A stretch of DNA of 64,000 nt from contig NZ_CP019788.1 in the NCBI RefSeq assembly GCF_002022665.1, positions 744,001 to 808,000 on the forward strand, written 5' to 3'. Below are positions 11,286-20,700 of the stretch, in pieces. Below the pieces are notes generated by a model. The model had not been told where the DNA came from, did not search any database, and worked only from the letters and a program-made list of their open reading frames with translations. A program made the position numbers and the translations under genes. Source of the stretch: Bartonella sp. JB63 (GTDB lineage: Bacteria > Pseudomonadota > Alphaproteobacteria > Rhizobiales > Rhizobiaceae). The stretch's first letter is position 1. Every line of letters begins with the position of its first letter.

Positions 11286-12220
11286 ATGGCAACAAAAATT
11301 TTTATTGATGGTGAACACGGAACAACTGGACTACAAATACAAAAACGATTAGCAAAACGTTCTGATTTAGAGTTGTTATCTATTCCTCATGAAGATCGAC
11401 ATAAACTTGATTCTCGAAAAGATTGTCTTAATGAAGCTGACATTGTTATTTTATGTCTTCCAGATAAAGCCGCACGAGAAACAATTAAACTACTTAAAAA
11501 TAACAAAAAAATTAGAGTTATTGACAGCTCAACAGCACACCGTATTGCTCCAAATTGGGTCTACGGCTTTCCTGAAATGACAACAGGACAAAAAAACATA
11601 TACAAGAAGCACGCTACGTTGCAAATCCTGGATGTTATCCAACTGGTGCAATTAGTTTGATTCGACCATTACGTGAAGCAGGTTTAATAGATTCTCATTA
11701 CCCAATATCAATTAACGCTATATCTGGTTATACCGGTGGTGGTAAACAATTAATTGCTCAAATGGAAAATCAATCTCGGCAAGACTCCTTAAAGGAAAAC
11801 TATTTTATTTATAGCCTGAATCTTAATCATAAACATATTGCAGAAATCAAAATTCACGGACAGATAAAGCAAACACCCGTTTTTGTACCAAGTGTTGGTC
11901 GTTTTCCTCAAGGAATGATTGTTAATATTCCTCTACATCGCAATTTATTCATAAAATCAGCTAGTTGTTCTAATCTTCGTGAAATTCTTTCTATTTATTA
12001 CAATGGACAAAATACAATATCCATTGCATCAAAAGAAGAAACCGAAACACTAACCAAACTAGATCCAGAATCTTTAGCACATAAAGATAATATGAAACTT
12101 TTTGTTTTTGGCAATGAAAATGAAGGTATTTTCAATCTTTGTTCTATATTAGATAATCTGGGAAAGGGAGCATCTGCATCCGTTGTTCAAAATCTTGATT
12201 TAATGATCTCAGCAAAGTGA
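11286..12220 (+). pseudogene. argC: N-acetyl-gamma-glutamyl-phosphate reductase, single frameshift
   Basis: ArgC reduces N-acetylglutamyl phosphate in arginine synthesis. The first frame (11286-11660) encodes the NAD(P)-binding part, starting MATKIFIDGEHGTTGLQ and reaching VYGFPEMTTGQ. The second frame (open to 12220) carries the rest. Translating upstream of its first ATG restores ARYVANPGCYPTGAI, with the catalytic Cys, then SGYTGGGKQ and FVPSVGRFPQGM. The switch lies at the A run 11590-11596; one missing A relative to an A8 ancestor would explain it. All other residues look conserved. The zero frame reads A-AAA-AAC (11591-11597), a -1 slippery heptamer, so expression by slippage or a sequencing error are alternatives. 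No other arginine genes are in the window. Confidence 0.85.
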
Positions 12221-12241
12221 AATTTTCTTAAGGAAGAATTC

Positions 12242-13339
12242 TCATTTAAGCGCAAGATATGCTCCCTTGGTGGCACGCCAATGAGCAACTGAAAAGCACA
12301 ATACTACCAATGCAATACTTTGATGAATAAGAGCCCAACTAATTGGTACTTCATTTAATAATGTAATAATACCCAAAAATGCCTGAACGACTATGATAAT
12401 AAATAACAAAAATGCACGACGAGCATGCGTTGAGTGGGGATTTTTTTTATTTACATACAAAACATGAATAATCGCTATAATAAATAAAAAATAAGCAAAA
12501 AAACGATGTATAAATTGCACTGTCAAAGGATTTTCAAATAAACTGAGCCAAAACGGATTATAATTTAGTAATCCATCAGGTACAATCTGTCCATCCATCA
12601 ATGGCCATGTATTATAAACCTTACCTGCATGGAGACCGGCAACTAAAGCACCAAAATAAATCTCAATTAAAATGCAAAAAACCAACCAACCAGCAAAACG
12701 TTGTACTGCTTGATCTGCAGGTTGCTCTGAATATTCTGTAAGACCTCGAGATAAATAAGTAACAAAAATAATAACAAAACATGCCGTTATTAGGTGAATT
12801 GCTAAACGATATTGACTAACACTTGTCAAATTGCTTTGACCTAAACCAGAAGCTACCATCCACCAGCCAATAATACCTTGAATAGCAATAAGAATTGGTA
12901 CAGCCATAAGCTGAAAAAAAATCTTTTTTTCAATACGCTTAGTAGCCCAAAACCAAATTAAACCAAACAAAGCTACAAGACCAACAAAACGGCCAAGAAA
13001 ACGGTGTCCCCATTCCCACAAAAAAATCACTTTAAATGCATTTAAAGTCATATCGCGATTGAGAACCTTATACTGAGCTATCTGTTGATACTTTAAGAAC
13101 TCTTCCTGCCATTGTTCTATACTAATCGGAGGAATTACACCATAAATCGGCTTCCATTCAGTTATCGATAATCCAGACCCTGTTAAACGGGTAGCTCCAC
13201 CTATTAAAACAATCGCTAAACAAAGCAATAAAACAGCATAAAGCCATATCTGAATCTGTCTTCGATTTTGTTTTTGCATCGGTGTCAAAGCTATATCGTT
13301 CAATCTTTTTATTATCACTTTTGATTGTCTCCAGTTCAT
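12242..13339 (-). CDS. ctaA: Heme A synthase (COX15/CtaA)
   Basis: CtaA oxidises heme O to heme A for cytochrome aa3 oxidases in the inner membrane. The 365-residue protein has about eight hydrophobic segments. The signature GGATRLTGSGLSITEWKPI is present, as are the heme-binding His residues in LWEWGHRFLGR and TVQFIHRFFAY. It is convergent with argC, 21 bases away. Bartonella-type aerobic respiration fits this gene. The ATG at 13339 has only a weak ribosome-binding site. Confidence 0.95.
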   Translation of the reverse strand: MNWRQSKVIIKRLNDIALTPMQKQNRRQIQIWLYAVLLLCLAIVLIGGATRLTGSGLSITEWKPIYGVIPPISIEQWQEEFLKYQQIAQYKVLNRDMTLNAFKVIFLWEWGHRFLGRFVGLVALFGLIWFWATKRIEKKIFFQLMAVPILIAIQGIIGWWMVASGLGQSNLTSVSQYRLAIHLITACFVIIFVTYLSRGLTEYSEQPADQAVQRFAGWLVFCILIEIYFGALVAGLHAGKVYNTWPLMDGQIVPDGLLNYNPFWLSLFENPLTVQFIHRFFAYFLFIIAIIHVLYVNKKNPHSTHARRAFLLFIIIVVQAFLGIITLLNEVPISWALIHQSIALVVLCFSVAHWRATKGAYLALK

Positions 13340-13467
13340 CTAAAACTGCAAATTTCAAAAATTTAAACATTTAAGTTTTATTCATTTTAATATACTCAAA
13401 CATTAATTTTCTATAAAAACAAAGCCTTATTATAAAATATAATTATTACTATTTTCTCATATTACAA

Positions 13468-15195
13468 TTATGAGTTTACGTGATAAACAACTTTTGGAAA
13501 CTTATATACCATATGTGCCATCCAATTATGTTTATCAAGTGGAACACTACAAACATAACAGTCTGTTGATTCTGCAATTTTCTCAAGTCCATATTGAGGT
13601 CCGACAGCCATTTCTAAAATAATAAAATCATAATCCTTTTTAAATTCTTCCAATATAAGAGGGATAATATTTGAAAATTTTTTTGCACACCTAGCATTTG
13701 TTAACCCCTTCGGCAAAATATCAATCCCCGTATCATAATCATGATAAATAACATCATGCAATTGCGCACATCCTGTTAAGATATCGCTTAATCCTCGACG
13801 TGGGCCAATCATTTTTTCTATTTGCTGCCCAGAAATATCTACCAACAAGATCTTTTTTTGTTCCTTGATAAGGTAAAGAGATAATTTTGCTGCCATTTGT
13901 GCTGCTTCTGGACCAATTATTGAAACAATTGTGGAAACACGCGATCTCAGGAAAACTAACAATTCCTCTATTGTAATCAAAGTTTCAGCATTTCTTCTCA
14001 TCTTGAATAAAGAAATACTACCATTGCTTTTAAAACTTTCCTTCTCCGATTGAATTTTTTGAACTCTAGAATATTTTTGCAACAATAGCCCTCCCCCCAA
14101 AGCGATTAAGCTTAAAAATACAATAACAAAAATATCTCTGCTATAAAAATCCATAAAAGAAATTGGAGTTACTTTTATTGGAGTTATCATGTGAATCTTT
14201 ATATTTTGTAATGGAGGAGTATCGATATTTATTTGTTGACTTTGTTCATCTATCACTTTTTTTATTTTACTTTCTAACTCGTTCAACATCTGACTTAAGG
14301 ACTGAGATTGCTTCTCCACAAAAGTACTAATTTTCCCTCTTAACTGTGTTTCAAAACTCTCTGCGATAATCTCATCTGAATGAATTTGATTAACAATCTG
14401 CGAAATCTTATTTTCTAACTGAGTAGAAAGCTCCTTTTTTTCTGCAATCATCGCCTTGATTTGAGGATGCTCCCAGCCTAATTGAACAGCCATATGAGCC
14501 TTTTGTGTATTCAAGAGATCAAGTTTAGCCTCAAGAGCAATAATAGCGGAATTATTCGTAATAAATGATAAAGATAATAGAGATTGTCCCTGTTGACGCA
14601 TCATTTTAATAGTTGAATTCAAACTTTTTAAACGAATACGTCTCAAAATTGTATCCGTTAATTGTGCATAAAGACTATTAAACTCGGCCTGTTTTGCTTC
14701 ACGATAAATGTTAGAAACAATAGATGAACGAAATGCCTGTAAGATATTAAGAATTGTGCTTTTATCATATTGTTTCTCTTGCTTAATGATCTTCTCAGAA
14801 AAAGCTGAAAACCAGGTTTCTAAGCCTTTTCGAGCATCTTCAACAGTTTTTGCTTCAAAAGAAAGATTAATAAAATCACCTTTGCGTAACAATTGAATAT
14901 TTTTATAAAAATCTTTCAAATATCCATTATAAGGGATTGCCTTATCAGAATTTGAATAATTTAGAATAACAGGTTGCGAGAACAGTAATGCGATAATATT
15001 ATTTTGTTTATCAATCGATAATGGTATCCCTCTAGAATCCGATAACATAAATGTTAATGTTGCTTGATAGGGCTTTGGATAAATAAAATAATATAATGAA
15101 ATCAACAACACACAGTGTATCGCTAATAACAAAGCAATTAGAGTTTTTCGCGGCATTATGCGTGCTAACAAGCTTTTATCGCACTTAAGATTCAT
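13468..15195 (-). CDS. Wzz/ExoP-like chain-length protein with degenerate kinase domain
   Basis: The 575-residue protein resembles polysaccharide co-polymerases of the Wzz/ExoP/GumC type. One transmembrane segment lies near residues 18-39 and a second near 352-372, bracketing a long periplasmic helical region. The cytoplasmic C-terminus (about 405-575) follows a CpsD/BY-kinase fold: IVSIIGPEAAQ where a Walker A should be, KILLVDIS for Walker A', GLSDILTG, IDILPKG and DFIILEMA for Walker B. The P-loop Gly-Lys-Ser/Thr is absent and no C-terminal tyrosine cluster is seen, so kinase activity is unlikely. No other polysaccharide genes are adjacent, so its partner is unknown. Confidence 0.7.
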   Translation of the reverse strand: MNLKCDKSLLARIMPRKTLIALLLAIHCVLLISLYYFIYPKPYQATLTFMLSDSRGIPLSIDKQNNIIALLFSQPVILNYSNSDKAIPYNGYLKDFYKNIQLLRKGDFINLSFEAKTVEDARKGLETWFSAFSEKIIKQEKQYDKSTILNILQAFRSSIVSNIYREAKQAEFNSLYAQLTDTILRRIRLKSLNSTIKMMRQQGQSLLSLSFITNNSAIIALEAKLDLLNTQKAHMAVQLGWEHPQIKAMIAEKKELSTQLENKISQIVNQIHSDEIIAESFETQLRGKISTFVEKQSQSLSQMLNELESKIKKVIDEQSQQINIDTPPLQNIKIHMITPIKVTPISFMDFYSRDIFVIVFLSLIALGGGLLLQKYSRVQKIQSEKESFKSNGSISLFKMRRNAETLITIEELLVFLRSRVSTIVSIIGPEAAQMAAKLSLYLIKEQKKILLVDISGQQIEKMIGPRRGLSDILTGCAQLHDVIYHDYDTGIDILPKGLTNARCAKKFSNIIPLILEEFKKDYDFIILEMAVGPQYGLEKIAESTDCYVCSVPLDKHNWMAHMVYKFPKVVYHVNS

Positions 15196-15326
15196 TTTAA
15201 TTTTAACCAGAAAACTACATTAAACCCTTTTATTAAGAGAAAGTAGTAACTATCCTCTTAATTAAAACTTATATTATTGAGAGGTAAGAAAATATAAGAA
15301 TGAAAAATTTCTTATTTAGGATAATT

Positions 15327-16673
15327 TCAATACATATTTTGTTTTATATAATTTAATTGTTTTTTTGCTTCAGCAGTAAGTACTGCTTTAATAGTAACAG
15401 AACCATCATCATTACTTTTCTGCTCTATCTGACCAGAATTTTTATAGAACCAATCAATAATTCTCATTTCATTAGGCTTTAAAATAACTTCAACACTCTG
15501 AATATCGCCAAAAATTTTCTTTTCAATGAGCGCTAACAATTCTTTCAAACCTTTACCACTAAGTGCTGACATCATCAATGCAGGATTTAATAATTTTTTT
15601 GAGTTGATCTGCAAAGTGCCCAATGCATGTTGATCCAATACATCAATCTTATTCCAAATTTCTACAATATGATCCATGTCATTAATATCAACACCAAGAC
15701 TTGAAAGTATTTCAAAAACATCTTGGGCACGAGCATAATGATCAGGATCGGATATATCCCTTACATGAAGAATTAAATCAGCTTCAATAACTTCTTCAAG
15801 GGTCGCTCTAAAAGCCACAATTAAATGTGTTGGTAAATTAGATATGAAACCCACAGTATCAGATAAAAGAACTTTTTGTCCATGAGGGAGAACAATTTTA
15901 CGTAAAGTTGGATCAAGAGTTGCAAATAACATATCCTCTGCCAATACATTAGAATCACTCAAACGGTTAAAAAGTGTTGACTTTCCTGCATTTGTGTATC
16001 CCACCAAAGCAATAACAGGATGAGGTATCTTTTTTCTTTTAGCTCTATGAAGAGCACGTGTTTTAACGACCGTTTCTAATTCGCGGCGGATACGAATAAT
16101 TTTATTTTGCAAAAGACGTCTATCCGTTTCAATTTGAGTTTCACCAGGACCACCTAAAAAACCACTACCACCACGTTGCCTCTCCAAATGTGTCCAATTC
16201 CTTACAAGTCTACTTTTTTGGTAAGATAAATGCGCTAATTCTACCTGTAGCACTCCTTCCTTTGTTCGCGCTCGATCACCAAAAATTTCAAGAATCAAAG
16301 CTGTCCTATCAATAACCTTACAATTCCATAATTTTTCCAGATTACGCTGCTGTATTGGTGTTAAAAAATGATCCACAATGGCAAGTTTAATATGATACTC
16401 ACTTATATAATGAGCAAATTCATTCACCTTACCTATCCTAAAAAAAGTTGAAGAACATGGCGTAGTAATATTGACAGTTTCATAATGAACGACATTCAAC
16501 TTAATAGCGCGTGCTAAGCCTAATGTTTCTTTTACTCGAGAATCTAGTGAGCATTCATTCGAAGTTTTTTGCCTCTTATATCCGTAGGAATAAATCGGTA
16601 TAAAAATAACAACACACATACCTTCCCCAGGCTGTGAAATAAACTTTCCAGACTTCTCATTTTTACTTATCAT
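15327..16673 (-). CDS. hflX: GTPase HflX
   Basis: HflX is a ribosome-binding GTPase involved in recycling or splitting stalled ribosomes. The N-terminal HflX domain ends with the glycine-rich GGSGFLGGPGETQIETDRR linker. The G domain has G1 GYTNAGKST, DTVGF (G3) and NKID (G4). The length of 448 residues is normal. It follows hfq on the same strand, as in many proteobacteria. The N-terminal 15 residues are less conserved, so the start could be slightly later. Confidence 0.95.
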   Translation of the reverse strand: MISKNEKSGKFISQPGEGMCVVIFIPIYSYGYKRQKTSNECSLDSRVKETLGLARAIKLNVVHYETVNITTPCSSTFFRIGKVNEFAHYISEYHIKLAIVDHFLTPIQQRNLEKLWNCKVIDRTALILEIFGDRARTKEGVLQVELAHLSYQKSRLVRNWTHLERQRGGSGFLGGPGETQIETDRRLLQNKIIRIRRELETVVKTRALHRAKRKKIPHPVIALVGYTNAGKSTLFNRLSDSNVLAEDMLFATLDPTLRKIVLPHGQKVLLSDTVGFISNLPTHLIVAFRATLEEVIEADLILHVRDISDPDHYARAQDVFEILSSLGVDINDMDHIVEIWNKIDVLDQHALGTLQINSKKLLNPALMMSALSGKGLKELLALIEKKIFGDIQSVEVILKPNEMRIIDWFYKNSGQIEQKSNDDGSVTIKAVLTAEAKKQLNYIKQNMY

Positions 16674-16737
16674 GATAACTTAATATTATAAAAATATTAT
16701 AAAAAAAGGATAAAAGACATATAATGTCATAAGTCGT

Positions 16738-16977
16738 TTATTTATTATCTTCATTTTCGAAAAGCTGCAAAGATTGCCCTGGCATAATTGTAGAAATAGC
16801 ATGTTTATAGACTAACTGGGTATGCCCATCACGGCGTAGAAGGATAGAAAAATTATCAAATGACGTGACAATACCGGTCAATTTAACACCATTTACAAGA
16901 AAAATTGTAAGAGAAATTTTTTGCTTGCGAACCGCATTCAAAAACACATCTTGCAGATGTTGTGATCGTTCTGCCAT
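16738..16977 (-). CDS. hfq: RNA chaperone Hfq
   Basis: Hfq forms hexameric rings that pair small RNAs with mRNAs. The 79-residue protein has the Sm1 segment [19 protein letters not shown] and the Sm2 motif with YKHAIST. AAAGG lies eight bases before the ATG. It is upstream of hflX. Its C-terminal tail is short, as is usual in alphaproteobacteria. Confidence 0.97.
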   Translation of the reverse strand: MAERSQHLQDVFLNAVRKQKISLTIFLVNGVKLTGIVTSFDNFSILLRRDGHTQLVYKHAISTIMPGQSLQLFENEDNK

Positions 16978-17704
16978 TATTTTATACCTTTGCTAGGAAA
17001 CGCATAAATATTTATTATAATATTTATATTAAGTATATATCGACTGAAAGTACTAACTTGTCAATGTATCCGTACTAAAAATTTCGTAAGATACTTCTTA
17101 AATCTTAATGAAGAATATAATATTTATAAATCATGAGCATAAAAATCAGCGAAATCAGATATCAAGTTTGACATCTTCTAAGCACTTATTGTGTATTAAT
17201 AAATAAATTTAAAAGTTTATATTTCTTTTATTTAAAGAAAATAATAACTATGCTTGTTTTTTAAGTAATAAACAATTAGCCTATCTAACTATGTTTCCTT
17301 TTCATAGAAGAAGGCAGAGTAATATGATCACCAATTGAGCATCAATATAAATACCATATATTGCGTATTAATATCTCCTCACATTTTGTAATGACCCCTG
17401 GAACATTATATTTAACTATAACTTCTATTAAATTTTTCCATTCGGTACACTAAACTTGTAATATTTTCTTTCAACTTGATTATATATTATAGAGGTTTTG
17501 TGATAAGAAAAAATTTTTTATTATATTGTTTTTTATATATTTTTTGCTATTTTTGAATACATAAAAAAAGTTGCGTTAACTTTATCTTGATAAGTTTTTA
17601 AATTTTTCTTTAAATGTATTCCTTTCTAAACAATTAAAGGTTAGTATATCGAGTTGTCTGGATAAGGGTGTATCCTTTTCCATCTGTAAGAGTATGAGGC
17701 GAGT
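16978..17704. other. 727-base gene-free region between hfq and the giant coiled-coil gene
   Basis: The region is very AT-rich and must carry the divergent promoters for hfq and the gene at 17705. A small inverted repeat, GGATA...TATCC with a 6-base loop, lies near 17661-17677. I recognise no protein remnant or known RNA. The size is unusual for this window and could hide a small RNA. Confidence 0.4.
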
Positions 17705-20700
17705 ATGGCACGCAGAACCAAATTGCAAACATTTGAAATTGAAGTCGAAGAAGCTCTTGAAAAGGCAATGAACTTTGACTTTAATAATACAGAGATTGAA
17801 AAAATAACATCAAATAACGCTGAAAGTCTAATTAATGTAGATGATTTGATTCAAAAAATTGCTACTTCGGAAGAAGAAATTCTTTCTGAATCTGAAAATG
17901 AAGCTTCGTCTATTGCCTCTAACATTCATGACAATGCTGTTGTTGATGAATCAGTTGTTGAATTGCTTTTTGGTCAAAAGCCCATCCATGAACTTTCGGG
18001 TGGAACCGTACGTGATACATTATTACCTACGCAGCCTCTCCCTGCTAATGATGATATGACAGTTCCTTTCAATTTCAGATCACTAAAACGAAATACTGTT
18101 TCTCGAATTTATTGGAGTACAACAGCTCTTAGTGCTTTATGGACAACAGGAGGTGCTTTTATTGCTCATAAGCTAGCTCCTTCTGGACTAAACTCTTTAG
18201 CAAATATCATTACCTTTATTACATCTCCCCTTGGATTAGCTGTAGCGGCAGGAACTACAATTCCTATCCTTATGTCATGGGGTTTTGCTCAACTGATAAA
18301 ACGTTCAAATGAATTGCATAATATTGCCGTTATCATGACAAATGCTGCACAACGCCTTAGCGAACCGCAGAACATCTCTGAAAAGCAGGCTATTGCTATA
18401 AGTCAAACCATTCGTAAAGAAGTAGCTGCAATGAATGAGGGGATCGAACGTACCCTCGGTCGTGCTGTTGAACTCGAAGCCATTATCCAAAGCGAAGTTC
18501 ATAATCTTGAACGGGCCTACTCTGAAAATGAATCACGCATTTATACCTTAATTAAGGAATTAAATAATGAACGTACAGCGATTTTGAATCATGCTGATCG
18601 CGTACAAACAGTAATAAAAGGAACACAAGAGCAACTGAGCGATGAATTTGACTTAGCTACTTCTAAAATTGCAACCAATGTTAAACAACTTGCGCAAACT
18701 CTTTCTCAAACTCTACAAAAACAAGGGGAAGATCTTATTAAAAAGCTCTCTTGTGCAGGTGATGGTGTAACAAATCAGCTCTTTGAAAAATTTAATGAAA
18801 CGACAATACAAGTTCAGCAGAAAAATACAGAATTTTTTCATGTATTAGGAAAAACCTTTGATACTTTTGCAGAACGTTTTGATAACAATGAAAAACAATT
18901 AGAAAAAACCTTCGATGAAACAATTGTTAAAGCTGAAATGCACATTGCCAAACTTGCAACACATATACAAACTGCAACAGATCAAACTTTATCTAGTGTT
19001 GATGAAAAATTTAGAACATTGGACGAAGCGATTATTGACCGTAATAATCAATCATTACAAGATTTCAATGAAAAAATCATACAACTTGATCAACAAGCAC
19101 ATAAACTCTCTTCTAAATTTGATAATATAACCTCGGAAGCAATTGAAGCGTTTGGAAATCGTCTAGTAAATGTTGACTTATCTCTTAAAGAACACAGTGA
19201 TACCATTATCGAATCCTTTATCGCACGCAGTAAAGAATTAGAAAATAATGCTGAAAAGCTTGGTGGCTTCTTGGAAGCTCATGCCTCTCAAATCAACGTA
19301 AATCTTAAAGAAATAACTACTGATATTGCGAATGTATTTACAAATGGGCATGATCACATTCTTTCTGCTATTAATGAAAGCAAAAAAGTTCTGAAAGAAG
19401 AAATTAAAAATGTTGATAATGCAATTATCGATATTATAGGTGAGCGCTCGCAAGACTTCAAAGCACAAATCGCCGATCAAAGAGATGTAATAGCAAATAT
19501 GCTTGACAGCGAAAAAAATAAAATAGCTGACACATTAAAAGATCAAATTGATGTATTGACAAAAAATGTTTCAGACGTTGAAAAGATCTTGAATCAGAAT
19601 ATTCAAGTTGTTGATCAACATACTAAAGATCATGCTGTCGACATAGTTCAATGTACAGAAAAATTACAAGAAGTCATCACACAAAGCTGCGAAATAACTA
19701 AAAATGCTTTAGAAGAACAAGCTAAAAATATTGATATACGTGCAGATGCTCTTCGTGATTCTTTAGCTATCAATAGTTTTTCTCTTAATGAAGTTCTTGC
19801 AGATCAAGCACGTACACTCGAACAACGTATGGAAACAATCCATAATCTCATCGCTAAAAGTGATATACATATTGATATGGCATTAAAACAACAAGTAGAC
19901 TTGGTCGAAAATGCAATTATTAATAATAACAAGGCCATTACAGAAACCGTTCAAAATCATATGAAAAACCTTGAGGGACATACTGATCTCCTTAAGAATA
20001 CTCTCTCTCAATCAAATGATGTATTCCTTGATACTCTTCAGACACGTGTAGGATTATTCGATGAAAATTTGGAAAGTCGTGCACGTCAAGTTTTTGAACG
20101 TGCAGCCACATTGGAAGAAACGTTATCCGAAAAACTTGAGAAAGTATGTGAAACTATTGACATGCAAACATCCACTTTTGAGGAGCGATCTGACAATTTA
20201 AAAACATCTATTGCCCTTAATAATGAACACAGTCAAGCAGTCCAACAAGCGTTAGAAGAGAGCGTAAGTAATATACGTATCTCATTAGAAAATTCTGTTA
20301 ATACAGTCACAGACAGCGTACAAGAAAAATTCATAAACATTTCTGAAAAATTAGCATCAATAATGGCTAATGAAACAGAAAAATCAGAAACTTCTCTCGT
20401 CGCTGCTAGTAATCAATTTATTTCATCTTTTGCTGATGTTGCTGTAAAAGCGACAAATATTATCTCAGAATCTAGCAACCGTATTGTTTCAAATGTTGAA
20501 CAAACAGTTCATGAAACTAGTGAGAAAGTCATTTCTGCCCTGACTGAACAGACAGCTCATACTGCAGAAGCCTTCGCAACAGCAAGTAATAATGCACAAA
20601 CACTTATTAACGAAACAGTTCATGCTTCAGCAGAAGCAATTGATCAATTGCTCAGTGAACGTTCAAATATTCTTCATCAATCTATGTTAGATTTTGAAAA

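Noticed and set aside
13158-13370. A 70-codon minus-strand open frame at the 5' end of ctaA
   Set aside because: It overlaps ctaA in another frame and has no recognisable domain.
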